DNA of 39,943 nt from Myxococcaceae bacterium (GTDB lineage: Bacteria; Myxococcota; Myxococcia; Myxococcales; Myxococcaceae): positions 1 to 39,943 of the forward strand of contig JAIBBQ010000036.1 of assembly GCA_019694595.1 (NCBI GenBank). Reading direction: 5' to 3'. The notes beneath the pieces are model-generated. The model was not told the DNA's origin, made no database searches, and saw only the letters and a list, made by a program, of their open reading frames with translations. Positions 1-7,030 of this stretch are shown here, piece after piece. Position 1 is the stretch's first letter. Every line of letters starts with the position of its first letter. Position numbers and translations under genes: made by a program.

Positions 1-624
1 GAGGTGGCCGCGCCCAGGGCACCTGCGCCCCCCGCGACCGGGTTCGGCTTCGGCCTGGGCGCCTTCTTCGGCGGGCGGCTGATCGGCGGCGGCGCGCCGC
101 TGGTGGTGGGCGGCGGGCTCGAGCTCGCCGCGGGCGACACCGCGCAGCAGCTGCGCCCCTTCCTCTCGGTGCTGGGCGAATACCACCCGGCCTTCGAGCG
201 CACGCTCGACCTGGTGGCGCTGCGCACCCAGTCGCTGTCCTTCCGGCTGGTGCCGGGGCTCTCGGTGCTGCGCGGCGAGCGCTGGCGGCTGGACGCGGGC
301 CTGGGCGCGGGCGCCGACGTGTTCCTCAGCTCGACGAGCTCCGCGGAGCTGCCGGCGGGCCGGCTGTCGGGGCCGCGCGCCGACGCGTCGCCGGTGCTCA
401 CCGCGCTCGTGCAGTTCCACCTGGCCATCGCCGAGCGCTTCGACCTGCGCCTCGCCTTCACGCTCGACGCCGACCTGCAGCCGCCGCGCTACGTGGCGCA
501 GCTCGGCCCCACCCGCGAGGAGCTCTTCTCTCCGTGGCGGGTGCGGCCGTCGCTCACCCTGGGCTTCGGGGTCGACCCCTTCGGACCCGCGCCGTACGCG
601 GGCCTGCCGGAGGCGACGCCGTGA
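1..624 (+). CDS. Envelope-type hypothetical protein, 5' end outside window
   Basis: The frame is open from the first base, so the true start probably lies upstream; a GTG at position 4 is the first possible start inside the window. The visible 207 residues are rich in Gly, Leu, Ala and Arg. Short alternating hydrophobic stretches and repeated Gly-Leu/Gly-Phe pairs (for example LGAGADVF and LTLGFGVDPF) resemble outer-membrane beta-strands. The C-terminus ends in an expected strand followed by a short Pro-rich tail. The stop codon overlaps the GTG start of the next lipoprotein gene by 4 bases, so the two are probably translationally coupled. I recognise no family; an outer-membrane or periplasmic barrel-like role is inference from composition only. 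Confidence 0.6.
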   Translation, partial: EVAAPRAPAPPATGFGFGLGAFFGGRLIGGGAPLVVGGGLELAAGDTAQQLRPFLSVLGEYHPAFERTLDLVALRTQSLSFRLVPGLSVLRGERWRLDAGLGAGADVFLSSTSSAELPAGRLSGPRADASPVLTALVQFHLAIAERFDLRLAFTLDADLQPPRYVAQLGPTREELFSPWRVRPSLTLGFGVDPFGPAPYAGLPEATP

Positions 625-1172
625 GGGCCTTGATGGTCGCGGCGGTGCTGGTGCTGGGCGCGTGCGGCCCACGGGACATCCTGGTGGCGCAGGCCGACAT
701 GCCCGACGGCGGGCGGCCGATGCACGACGAGCCGTGCACGCTCGACTCCGAGTGCCGGCCGATGGACTACTGCGAGCGCAGCGACTGCACCGCGGTGAGC
801 GGGCGCTGCCGGCCGCGGCCGCTCTTCTGCGACGGCGCGGCGAGCCCGGTGTGCGGCTGCAACGGCGTCACCTACTGGAACGACTGCGTGCGGCGCGCGG
901 CGGGGCAGAGCCTGAGCGGCGACGGCGAGTGCACCGCGGGAGCGACCTGCGGCGGCGGCCAGGGCTGCCCGGACCCGCGCGCCTCGTGCAACCTGCTGGT
1001 GGACGAGGCGTCGAGCTGCGGCCGGGCGACGGTGGGCCGCTGCTGGGGCCTGCCGCGGGAATGCCCGCCGGGGAGCCCGGGCGGCACCTTCAGCCCCTGC
1101 AGTGGCGGGGGAATGTGCGTGTCGTCGTGCGACGCCATCCGCTCCGGACAGGCGCACGCGCGCTGTCAGTGA
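621..1172 (+). CDS. Lipoprotein with Kazal-like protease-inhibitor domain
   Basis: The GTG at 621 overlaps the preceding stop (GTGA) and yields a short type II signal peptide ending LVLGAC, with lipidated Cys at residue 15; an ATG at 633 would cut the signal too short. The mature part is Cys-rich. Around residues 75-102 the sequence PVCGCNGVTYWNDC followed by a Gly and Cys matches the Kazal signature (C-x-C-N-G-x-T-Y-x-N-x-C). A second Cys-rich segment follows. Kazal domains bind and block serine proteases, so an envelope-anchored inhibitor, either self-protective or against predator or prey proteases, is plausible. Such lipoproteins are common in myxobacteria. The target protease cannot be inferred. 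Confidence 0.82.
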   Translation: MRALMVAAVLVLGACGPRDILVAQADMPDGGRPMHDEPCTLDSECRPMDYCERSDCTAVSGRCRPRPLFCDGAASPVCGCNGVTYWNDCVRRAAGQSLSGDGECTAGATCGGGQGCPDPRASCNLLVDEASSCGRATVGRCWGLPRECPPGSPGGTFSPCSGGGMCVSSCDAIRSGQAHARCQ

Positions 1173-1201
1173 TCGCTTTTCGCCCTGGCCACACACCAGA
1201 G

Positions 1202-1228
1202 CGTTCGAGAGGGGCGGCCTCTCGAACG
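1202..1228. promoter_or_regulatory. Perfect 11-bp inverted repeat, 5-nt loop
   Basis: CGTTCGAGAGG (1202-1212) and CCTCTCGAACG (1218-1228) are exact complements separated by GGCGG. The hairpin lies 29 bp after the Kazal-like gene and ends 13 bp before the GTG start of the next lipoprotein, close to its ribosome-binding position. No T-run follows, so it is a poor intrinsic terminator. An operator, or an RNA hairpin that modulates translation, is at least as likely. Confidence 0.55.
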
Positions 1229-1241
1229 AAAGCGAGCACAC

Positions 1242-1985
1242 GTGAAGACCTTCAGGCATCCCATCCTCCTCGGCAGTCTGCTGGCGGCAGCCTGCGCCGG
1301 CACCGACAGCCTCACCACGGCGCTGACGGCCACCACCACCGACGCGCTCCTCCAGACGGCCCAGTGTTCGAAGGAAGGGTTCGACGCCGCGGCCAAGGCC
1401 TGCTTCGACGCCTTCGACACCTGCAAGGCGTCGGCGAACGCCGACGTCGAGGCCTGCCGCACCACCCTCCACGCCTGCCTCCCTCCGCCTCCGCAGCGCC
1501 CGCAGGGGCTGCCCGGCGAAGGCGGCGGCGGCAACTGCGGCCCCGGTGGGCGCGGCGGTCACGGCGACGGCGGCGTGGGTGACGGCGACGGCGACCACCA
1601 CGGCGGCGCGCGGCCCGAGGGCGGCGGCGACCACGGCGGTCGCGGCCCGGGCGGTCCTCCGCCGGGCGGCGCCGACGGCGGCGTGCGCCCCGAAGGCGGC
1701 GGTCGCGGCAACCGGCCGTTGCCGGAGAACGCCGAGGTCCAGGCCTGCCACGACGCGCTCGCCACCTGCCTCGCGGCGACCGGCGCCGATGAAGCGGCCT
1801 GCCGCGCCACCGAGCACGACTGCGTGCACGCGGCCTTCGCGGCGGCCTTCCAGGCGGAGTGCGACGCGGCGGCCACCACCTGCGCCTCGAGCAGCTCGGC
1901 CGACTGCGCCCGCATCACCGCGCGCTGCGCCCAGGGCATCGACGGGCCGAAGGGCGCCGACGGCGGCACCGCCTGCGCGAACTGA
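1242..1985 (+). CDS. Lipoprotein with three CX6C helical repeats and Gly/Asp-rich linker
   Basis: GTG start with a typical lipobox (LLAAAC, Cys18). The mature protein carries three spaced Cys modules: C54-x6-C61-x10-C72-x6-C79, C169-x6-C176-x10-C187-x6-C194 and C207-x6-C214-x7-C222-x6-C229. Residues between them are Ala-rich and helical, which suggests antiparallel helix pairs stapled by disulfides. Repeats 1 and 2 are separated by about 75 residues of Gly/Asp/His/Pro low complexity, probably a flexible linker. The logic resembles CHCH (CX9C) proteins but with a different spacing. I do not recognise the family. A small acidic gene starts 13 bp downstream, probably in the same transcript. Confidence 0.8.
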   Translation: MKTFRHPILLGSLLAAACAGTDSLTTALTATTTDALLQTAQCSKEGFDAAAKACFDAFDTCKASANADVEACRTTLHACLPPPPQRPQGLPGEGGGGNCGPGGRGGHGDGGVGDGDGDHHGGARPEGGGDHGGRGPGGPPPGGADGGVRPEGGGRGNRPLPENAEVQACHDALATCLAATGADEAACRATEHDCVHAAFAAAFQAECDAAATTCASSSSADCARITARCAQGIDGPKGADGGTACAN

Positions 1986-1998
1986 AAAGGCGCTCGCC

Positions 1999-2172
1999 AT
2001 GACCACGCGCCCCGAAGACGAGGAGCAGGTTCCCACCCGGTTGCCGCAGCGCCTCGACCGGGAACGCGCCAGGCGGCTGTTGCGACTCGCGCTGGCCAGC
2101 CTGAAGGACGAGCCGCAGTCCTGGTCGAAGCCCCGGCCTCCGGTCCCCGACGAAGCGTTCGAGGACGACTGA
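1999..2172 (+). CDS. Small charged protein, 57 aa
   Basis: ATG at 1999 is preceded by AAGG (1987-1990) at a reasonable distance and lies 13 bp after the CX6C-repeat lipoprotein, so co-transcription is likely. The product is soluble with no signal peptide. Acidic ends flank a central Arg/Leu-rich amphipathic segment (around residues 18-36, LDRERARRLLRLALASL). A Trp- and Pro-containing stretch and a terminal EDD follow. A strong terminator sits about 60 bp downstream, closing the unit. No family is recognised. It might bind the partner lipoprotein's regulator or nucleic acid, but nothing in the sequence proves this. Confidence 0.6.
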   Translation: MTTRPEDEEQVPTRLPQRLDRERARRLLRLALASLKDEPQSWSKPRPPVPDEAFEDD

Positions 2173-2232
2173 GGTGAAGCACCCGTAGCCCTGAAGCTCA
2201 CCGCCGCTCCACACGGTGGTTCGAGCGCGCCG

Positions 2233-2276
2233 GCCTCCCAGGGGACATCCCCCCTCCTGGGAGGCCGTCGTCTTTT
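2233..2276 (+). terminator. Rho-independent terminator
   Basis: GGCCTCCCAGG (2233-2243) pairs exactly with CCTGGGAGGCC (2257-2267). The inner GGGG/CCCC bases extend the stem, and a T-rich stretch (GTCTTTTCT) follows on the plus strand. It ends the lipoprotein plus small-protein unit. The minus-strand side lacks a T-run, so it is directional. Confidence 0.8.
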
Positions 2277-2294
2277 CTCGTGCCGTCGCTGCCT

Positions 2295-2720
2295 TCAGCC
2301 CTTGGTCGAGCCGCGCAGCAGCGTGGCCGCGGAGATGACCGGCCCGTCGGGCGCTGCGGCCGCGGGGGCCGCGGGAGCGAACGCCCGGAAGGCCTGGCTC
2401 GCGCGCTCTTGTGACCTGGCGAGCTCCTCGCGCTGTTCCTCGCGCACCTCGAGCACGCCCTGGCTGGCGCCGCGGGCCGCGAGCGAGGTCTCGAGGGTGC
2501 GGGCGAGCTGCGCGGCCGACTCCTGTTCCCCGCGTTGGGCGAGCAGCGCGACGAGCTGACTCAGCTGATGGACGAGCCCCAGCACCGCCGCCTCGTCAGC
2601 CAGCGTGCGGGCGATGGTCCCGCGGACGGTGTCGAGCGCCCCCGCTTTCCAGCCCGTGGGGGTGGTGCTCGCGAGCAGGTGGACCAGCAGCGCTTCGGCG
2701 TCGCCGGCCGCCGCGCTCAG
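2295..2720 (-). CDS. Helical hypothetical protein, start unclear
   Basis: The frame runs on from the 3' end of the L,D-transpeptidase-like gene. No ATG, GTG or TTG lies near the junction. The position giving a 4-base overlap with the upstream stop is a CTG (CTGA, 2720), which would give 141 residues. The next ordinary start, a GTG inside the AAVLGLVHQL stretch, would give about 96 residues. The protein is predicted mostly helical: a Leu/Gln/Glu-rich middle (LVHQLSQLVALLAQRGEQES), a charged VREEQREELARSQERA coiled-coil-like stretch and an Ala/Pro-rich tail. There is no signal peptide and no family I recognise. Tight linkage suggests joint expression with the upstream gene. Confidence 0.5.
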   Translation of the reverse strand: MSAAAGDAEALLVHLLASTTPTGWKAGALDTVRGTIARTLADEAAVLGLVHQLSQLVALLAQRGEQESAAQLARTLETSLAARGASQGVLEVREEQREELARSQERASQAFRAFAPAAPAAAAPDGPVISAATLLRGSTKG

Positions 2721-3649
2721 GGGAGCCCCCGCGGCTTGCCTTCCACCACGGTGACGTTGATGGCGCCCGGCGCGTGGCGGATGTCGCTCCAGAAGCGCGA
2801 CCACTCGCCGGGAGTGAAGGTGAAGCAGCCCTGGCTCCAGGTGTTGGTGGGGCCGCCCTTGTGGAAGAGGAAGACGTCGCCGCCCTGCTCGACCTTGTGC
2901 TCGGTGAAGCGGCCGTCGTGGTTGCGGTCGCGCTCGACCAGCACGCCGTGGCGCGGGCGCAGACACGGGTCCCCGTTGGAGCGCTGGCTCACGCCGAAGT
3001 CGTACGAGCCCGTCTTGACCCGGCCCAGGGTGGTGCCGTTGCGCATCGACTCGTTGGGCTCGGTGTTGAAGTGCGTGTACAGCTTCACGTGGTGGTGGCC
3101 CGCGCTGTCGCGCCACACCATCGCCAGGGTGTCGTTGTAGCGGCCCCGCCCTCCGTTGGCGCGGGTCGAGTCGGGGGTGCGGAAGGCGACGAGGTTGCGC
3201 TGGTTGGCGCCGGTGCGGAAGTGGCCGCCGTGCGCGCGGGTGAGCGCCGCGAGGTACCGGTACTGCGCCTCGGTCCCCGACGGGAAGCGGCCGGATCCGC
3301 TGGCCGGAGCGTGGACCGGAGGGCGAACACCGGGCGCCGCGGGCGCCGCAGGGTGGTGGGCGACGTGCGCGACGTGGGCCAGGTGCGCCTGGTGGGTGGA
3401 GCGGGCGGCGAGCGCTTCGGTGTGCAGGGTGGCGGCCTCGGCCGCGGTGAGCACGCCGTCGGCCGGGCGGTGGTGGGCGCGCTCCCAGTCCTTCAGCGCG
3501 CCGAGCGTGAGCGGCCCGAAGTAGCCCTTGGCGGAGATGCTCGGGTCGATGAAGCGCAGCGCCCGGAGGTCGTTCTGGAAGTCGCGGACGTCGTTGCCGC
3601 CATCTCCGAGACGGAGCGTGCGGCGCGCAGCCACCGAAGCGTTCGACAT
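2717..3649 (-). CDS. Peptidoglycan-binding protein with L,D-transpeptidase-like domain
   Basis: ATG at 3649 is preceded on the minus strand by GGGGAG at good spacing, so the longer frame upstream is not used. The 310-residue product starts with a peptidoglycan-binding-1 type module (DVRDFQNDLRALRFI, then GYFGPLTLGALKDWE). An Ala/His/Pro linker follows, then a catalytic-looking domain. Its end has FLFHKGG, eight residues, then SQGCFTF, like the His and S-x-G-C nucleophile motif of YkuD/L,D-transpeptidases, though the His-to-Cys spacing is shorter than in classic members. A Ca-loop-like DRNHDGRF lies just before. No signal peptide is visible. A role in peptidoglycan crosslinking or trimming is likely; the exact reaction is uncertain. 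Confidence 0.72.
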   Translation of the reverse strand: MSNASVAARRTLRLGDGGNDVRDFQNDLRALRFIDPSISAKGYFGPLTLGALKDWERAHHRPADGVLTAAEAATLHTEALAARSTHQAHLAHVAHVAHHPAAPAAPGVRPPVHAPASGSGRFPSGTEAQYRYLAALTRAHGGHFRTGANQRNLVAFRTPDSTRANGGRGRYNDTLAMVWRDSAGHHHVKLYTHFNTEPNESMRNGTTLGRVKTGSYDFGVSQRSNGDPCLRPRHGVLVERDRNHDGRFTEHKVEQGGDVFLFHKGGPTNTWSQGCFTFTPGEWSRFWSDIRHAPGAINVTVVEGKPRGLP

Positions 3650-3923
3650 GAGCAGCTCCCCTTGTGAGGCCAACGACAACGAGGTTGTCGGCCCGCGGAG
3701 GTGTCGGGTGTCTTCACAACCTGTCAGGTCGTCTTCCAGATGGGAGGAATGGCCCTTCGGTCGCCCGGACACCGAGTCGTTTCAGCAGGCTGCACCTTTT
3801 CGAGCGGCCACCGGGCGAGTCGATCGACGTGCGTCAGGTCGTGTACGGCGATGTGAGCCCATTCCTCGCACTCGGGACACTCGTCGGGCGAACCAATTCT
3901 GGTTCCCAGCAAGGAACTCATTC
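3650..3923. other. Divergent intergenic region with three small dyads
   Basis: This 274-bp stretch separates two divergent genes. It holds CGACAAC-GAG-GTTGTCG (3674-3690), 24 bp upstream of the minus-strand start; ACCTG-T-CAGGT (3719-3729); and GAACCA-ATTC-TGGTTC (3890-3905), near the plus-strand start. Open frames inside it lack plausible starts or composition. It probably carries both promoters, but no clean -35/-10 pair is evident. Confidence 0.5.
3890..3905. promoter_or_regulatory. Candidate operator near lipoprotein start
   Basis: A perfect 6-bp inverted repeat with a 4-nt spacer, GAACCA-ATTC-TGGTTC, ends just before the AAGGA ribosome-binding sequence (3911-3915) of the gene starting at 3924. 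This placement would let a bound repressor or an RNA hairpin block initiation. Confidence 0.35.
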
Positions 3924-4232
3924 GTGATTCGGAATCTTCTCTGCGGTTTCGCCGTCGTGGCGTCCCTCGGTCTCACCGGCTGCGGCCGGCCGGAAGGTGC
4001 AGAGGAGGCCCTCGCGGCGGATCCGGCCTCCGACGCCACCACCGATTCGAAGGAACTCGCGGGCAGCAAGTGCAGCGCGAGTGCCCCGCTGGTGCATCAA
4101 CTGACGTCGCGACGAACGTTCCGGGCGCGCGCCTTCAGGCGCGTGACCCGGGGCTACTTCTCGACGCTGAGGTGCCAGTCCACCACCGTCATCGGCGCCT
4201 TCTCGGCGTTGTGGCGGTTGTGGGCGTTGTAG
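3924..4232 (+). CDS. Short lipoprotein, possibly truncated
   Basis: GTG at 3924 follows AAGGA by 8 bases. The first 20 residues form a clear lipoprotein signal (hydrophobic FAVVASLGLTGC, Cys20). About 45 acidic, Ala/Asp/Glu-rich residues follow, up to a KCSASAPLV segment. From there on the frame becomes Arg-rich and its last 79 bases run antisense over the 3' end of the gene at 4154-5290. That composition break suggests the natural protein ended sooner or continued in another frame, so this may be the stub of a longer lipoprotein. Function unknown. Confidence 0.5.
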   Translation: MIRNLLCGFAVVASLGLTGCGRPEGAEEALAADPASDATTDSKELAGSKCSASAPLVHQLTSRRTFRARAFRRVTRGYFSTLRCQSTTVIGAFSALWRLWAL

Positions 4233-5290
4233 AGGTCGAGGATGAAGGAGTTGCCCACCCACCCGAGCACCTTCACGCGCTCGTCCTTGAGCCAGCGCTT
4301 GAAGTCGCCCCACGAGAGGTTGGGCTTGCCGTCGGTGAGGTGGCCGCGCTCCTTCTCGAGCGTGCCGATGAACTCCTCGAACTGCGCCCCGAGCGCATCG
4401 CGGCGAGCGAGGACGGCGGAGACGAGCTCGTCGCCGGTGCGGTACTGACCGAAGGAAGCCCCGTCCTTGAACTGGGCCTCGATGAAGGGCGCGAGCGCGG
4501 CCTTCACTTCGCCGTCGGACAGCCCCTGGATCCGCTTCACCGCGTCGCGCATGGCGCCGAAGTCGACGTTCACGTCGCCGTGCACGTAGGACATGAAGAG
4601 CAGGTTCTGCGCGGTGGGAATCTTCCACTTGTACGTCTTGTAGCGGTCGAGCTCGCCCTGCGACTTCTCGTAGTCGTGGAGCGTGAGGTCCCAGTCCTTG
4701 TTGAAGGCGACCTGGGTGTCCTGCTTCTTCAGGTCGCGGATGGCGTACTGATCCGTCTTCATGTCGTAGTTCCCGAGGAACTCCGACCACACCGCGTCGA
4801 CGACCACCTGGCGCGCCTCGGCCTCGGTCCACGCCTTGGGGTCGTTGCCCAGCTCCCGGCCGTTGCTGCCCACGCGCGGGCGCACCCAGCCTTCGATGGC
4901 CTGGTGGTCGTTGATGGGCATGTGCACCCGGGCGCCGTCGGCGAGCGCGGGCTCGTCGGCGGCACGGCGCAGGGTGTTGGCGAAGTCGTCGCGCGCGTAG
5001 AAGTGGCGCGGGTCGGGGTTGGGCTTGAAGGTGAACTTCTTGGTCTCGAGCTTCCCGTCCTTGTCCGGGACCTGGGCCTCGACGACGAACTTGGCGCTGG
5101 TGCCGCCGGGCTCGGCGTCGGGCACGCGGGTGAAGGTGAGGGCCTCGAGCTGCGCGTCGGTGTAGTCGGGCAGCTCCTTGCGCAGCGCCTTGCGGAACTC
5201 CGCGTACACGTCGGCTCCACCCTGCTTCGCTTTGCCAGCGTCCACGTCGGCCGGCTGCTTGGGCGACGGCCCCCCACCCTGGATTTTCAT
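4154..5290 (-). CDS. Orphan cytosolic-type protein, weakly kinase-like
   Basis: The 378-residue product starts with a low-complexity MKIQGGGPSPKQP tail and has no signal peptide or membrane segment. It reads as a well-formed globular protein. Residues 173-182 (GNYDMKTDQY) and 197-204 (NKDWDLTL) recall the catalytic Asp/Asn and metal-binding Asp motifs of atypical HipA- or phosphatidylinositol-kinase-like folds (G-N-x-D followed by a hydrophobic-D segment). This resemblance is by eye and weak. The C-terminus contains a conserved-looking YNAHNRHN stretch. It is transcribed alone, divergent from the GMC oxidoreductase gene 60 bp away. No confident function. Confidence 0.68.
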   Translation of the reverse strand: MKIQGGGPSPKQPADVDAGKAKQGGADVYAEFRKALRKELPDYTDAQLEALTFTRVPDAEPGGTSAKFVVEAQVPDKDGKLETKKFTFKPNPDPRHFYARDDFANTLRRAADEPALADGARVHMPINDHQAIEGWVRPRVGSNGRELGNDPKAWTEAEARQVVVDAVWSEFLGNYDMKTDQYAIRDLKKQDTQVAFNKDWDLTLHDYEKSQGELDRYKTYKWKIPTAQNLLFMSYVHGDVNVDFGAMRDAVKRIQGLSDGEVKAALAPFIEAQFKDGASFGQYRTGDELVSAVLARRDALGAQFEEFIGTLEKERGHLTDGKPNLSWGDFKRWLKDERVKVLGWVGNSFILDLYNAHNRHNAEKAPMTVVDWHLSVEK

Positions 5291-5350
5291 GAGGCCAAGG
5301 AGAGCAGAGCGGCGTCGCGCGGTGCAACTTTCCGTGGCAAAGCGTCACCC

Positions 5351-6931
5351 ATGAGTGCCTGGGACTTCGTGGTCGTCGGATCCGGCTTCGGGGGCAGCGT
5401 CAGCGCGCTGCGCCTGGTGGAGAAGGGCTACCGCGTGCTCCTGCTGGAGAAGGGCAAGCGCTTCTCGCCCGACGACTTTCCGGAGACCAACTGGGACCTG
5501 AAGCGCTGGCTGTGGCTGCCGCGCCTGGGCTTCCACGGCCTCTTCAAGATGACCTTCTTCCCCCACGTCACCGCGCTCTCGGGCGTCGGCGTGGGCGGGG
5601 GCTCGCTGGTCTACGCCAACACGCTGCCGGTTCCCGAAGACGAGTTCTTCCGCGCCGGCGCGTGGTCCTCGCTGGCCGACTGGAAGAACGAGCTGAAGGA
5701 CCACTACGCCACGGTGCGCCGCATGCTGGGCGCGGTGGAGAACCCGCTGTCCACGCTCCCCGACCAGGTGCTGGGGGAACTCGGGCGCGAGCTCGGCCTG
5801 CCGCACCGGCCGACCACCGTGGCGGTGCACTTCGGAAAGCCCGGCGTCACCGTCGACGACCCGTACTTCGGTGGCCAGGGCCCCCGGCGCACCGGCTGCA
5901 CCAGCTGCGGCGGCTGCATGCTCGGCTGCCGCGTGGGCGCGAAGAACACGCTCGACCAGAACTACCTCTACCTCGCCGAGCGCAAGGGCCTGACGCTCCT
6001 CGCCGAGAGCGAGGTGACCTTGGTCTCGCCCGTCGAAGGCGGCGGCTACGACGTGGAAGCCACGGTGGGGCTCTTCCCCGCGAAGCGGGAAGTGAAGCGC
6101 TTCCGCGCGAAGAACGTGGTCTTCGCCGGCGGCGTGCTGGGCACGGTGCCGCTCTTGCTCGAGCTCAAGGCGAACGAGAAGGCGCTGCCCGGCCTACCCG
6201 CGGCGCTCGGCCGCTACGTGCGCACCAACTCCGAGTCGCTCATCGGCGTCACCACGCGCAACGAGAAGCTCGACCTGAGCAAGGGCATCGCCATCGGCTC
6301 CATCTTGCAGACCGACGCGCACTCGCACCTGGAGCCGTGCCGCTACCCGGAAGGCGCGGGCTTCTTCCGCTGGCTGGGCGCGCCGCCCGCGGGGGCCACC
6401 AGCTTCGCGGGGCGGCTGTGGCGGCTCACCAAGGAGACGCTGCGTCACCCCGTCTCGGTGGCCAAGGCGTACGCGGTGCGCGACTGGGCGAAGTCCACCA
6501 TCATCCTCCTCTACATGCGCACGCTCGACGGGCACCTGACGCTCGAGCGCGCGAAGGGCCCGTGGAAGGCGTTCTCGTCGCTCACCTCGGTGCTGGAGAG
6601 CGGGCCCAGGCCCACCAGCGACATCCCGGAGGCGGAGGCGCTCGCGCGCAAGGTGGCGGAGAAGATCGACGGGCAGCCGATGACGCTGCTCACCGAGACG
6701 CTCGGCGGCATCCCCACGACCGCGCACATCCTTGGCGGAGCGTGCATCGGCGCGAGCCCGGAGACCGGCGTGGTCGACGCGCAGCACCGCGTCTTCGGCC
6801 ACCCCGGCCTCTACGTCATCGACGGCTCCGCGGTGCCGGCGAACCCCGGCGTCAACCCGTCACTCACCATCGCCGCGCTCGCCGAGCGCGCGATGACCTT
6901 CATTCCCCCCAGGTCCGAGGCCACCGCCTAA
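5351..6931 (+). CDS. GMC-family FAD oxidoreductase, cholesterol-oxidase-like
   Basis: ATG at 5351 puts the FAD-binding GSGFGGS (residues 10-16) at the expected N-terminal place. The 526-residue length, the GVGVGGGSLVYAN loop (about 78-90), and the C-terminal LYVIDGSAVPANPGVNPSLT signature define the cholesterol-oxidase/ChoD-like branch of GMC flavoproteins. Residues 183-193 carry C-x2-C-x2-C-x3-C followed by GAKNTL. The branch is known to have a Cys-rich motif here; the spacing is that of a 4Fe-4S ferredoxin site. No signal peptide is present, so it is probably cytosolic or membrane-peripheral. It would oxidise an alcohol, perhaps a 3-beta-hydroxysterol or other lipid. Sterol genes about 20 kb away make a sterol substrate worth testing, but that is inference. 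Confidence 0.87.
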   Translation: MSAWDFVVVGSGFGGSVSALRLVEKGYRVLLLEKGKRFSPDDFPETNWDLKRWLWLPRLGFHGLFKMTFFPHVTALSGVGVGGGSLVYANTLPVPEDEFFRAGAWSSLADWKNELKDHYATVRRMLGAVENPLSTLPDQVLGELGRELGLPHRPTTVAVHFGKPGVTVDDPYFGGQGPRRTGCTSCGGCMLGCRVGAKNTLDQNYLYLAERKGLTLLAESEVTLVSPVEGGGYDVEATVGLFPAKREVKRFRAKNVVFAGGVLGTVPLLLELKANEKALPGLPAALGRYVRTNSESLIGVTTRNEKLDLSKGIAIGSILQTDAHSHLEPCRYPEGAGFFRWLGAPPAGATSFAGRLWRLTKETLRHPVSVAKAYAVRDWAKSTIILLYMRTLDGHLTLERAKGPWKAFSSLTSVLESGPRPTSDIPEAEALARKVAEKIDGQPMTLLTETLGGIPTTAHILGGACIGASPETGVVDAQHRVFGHPGLYVIDGSAVPANPGVNPSLTIAALAERAMTFIPPRSEATA

Positions 6932-6962
6932 GCAGCTGGAACCACGCCTGATTTTGACCATC

Positions 6963-6993
6963 TTGACACGGCGCAGCAATCTCTGGTCATAAG
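6963..6993 (+). promoter_or_regulatory. Candidate sigma-70-type promoter
   Basis: TTGACA (6963-6968) and CATAAG (6988-6993; 4 of 6 matches to TATAAT) are 19 bases apart, slightly long. They lie upstream of the kinase start at 7031. GGTCA (6985-6989) and TGACC (7004-7008) form a dyad across the -10 region, a possible operator. Confidence 0.45.
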
Positions 6994-7030
6994 GTACGAC
7001 AGTTGACCACAGCAGGGGTGAGACCGTGGC

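Noticed and set aside
2233-2276. Terminator acting in both directions
   Set aside because: The T-run is only on the plus side.
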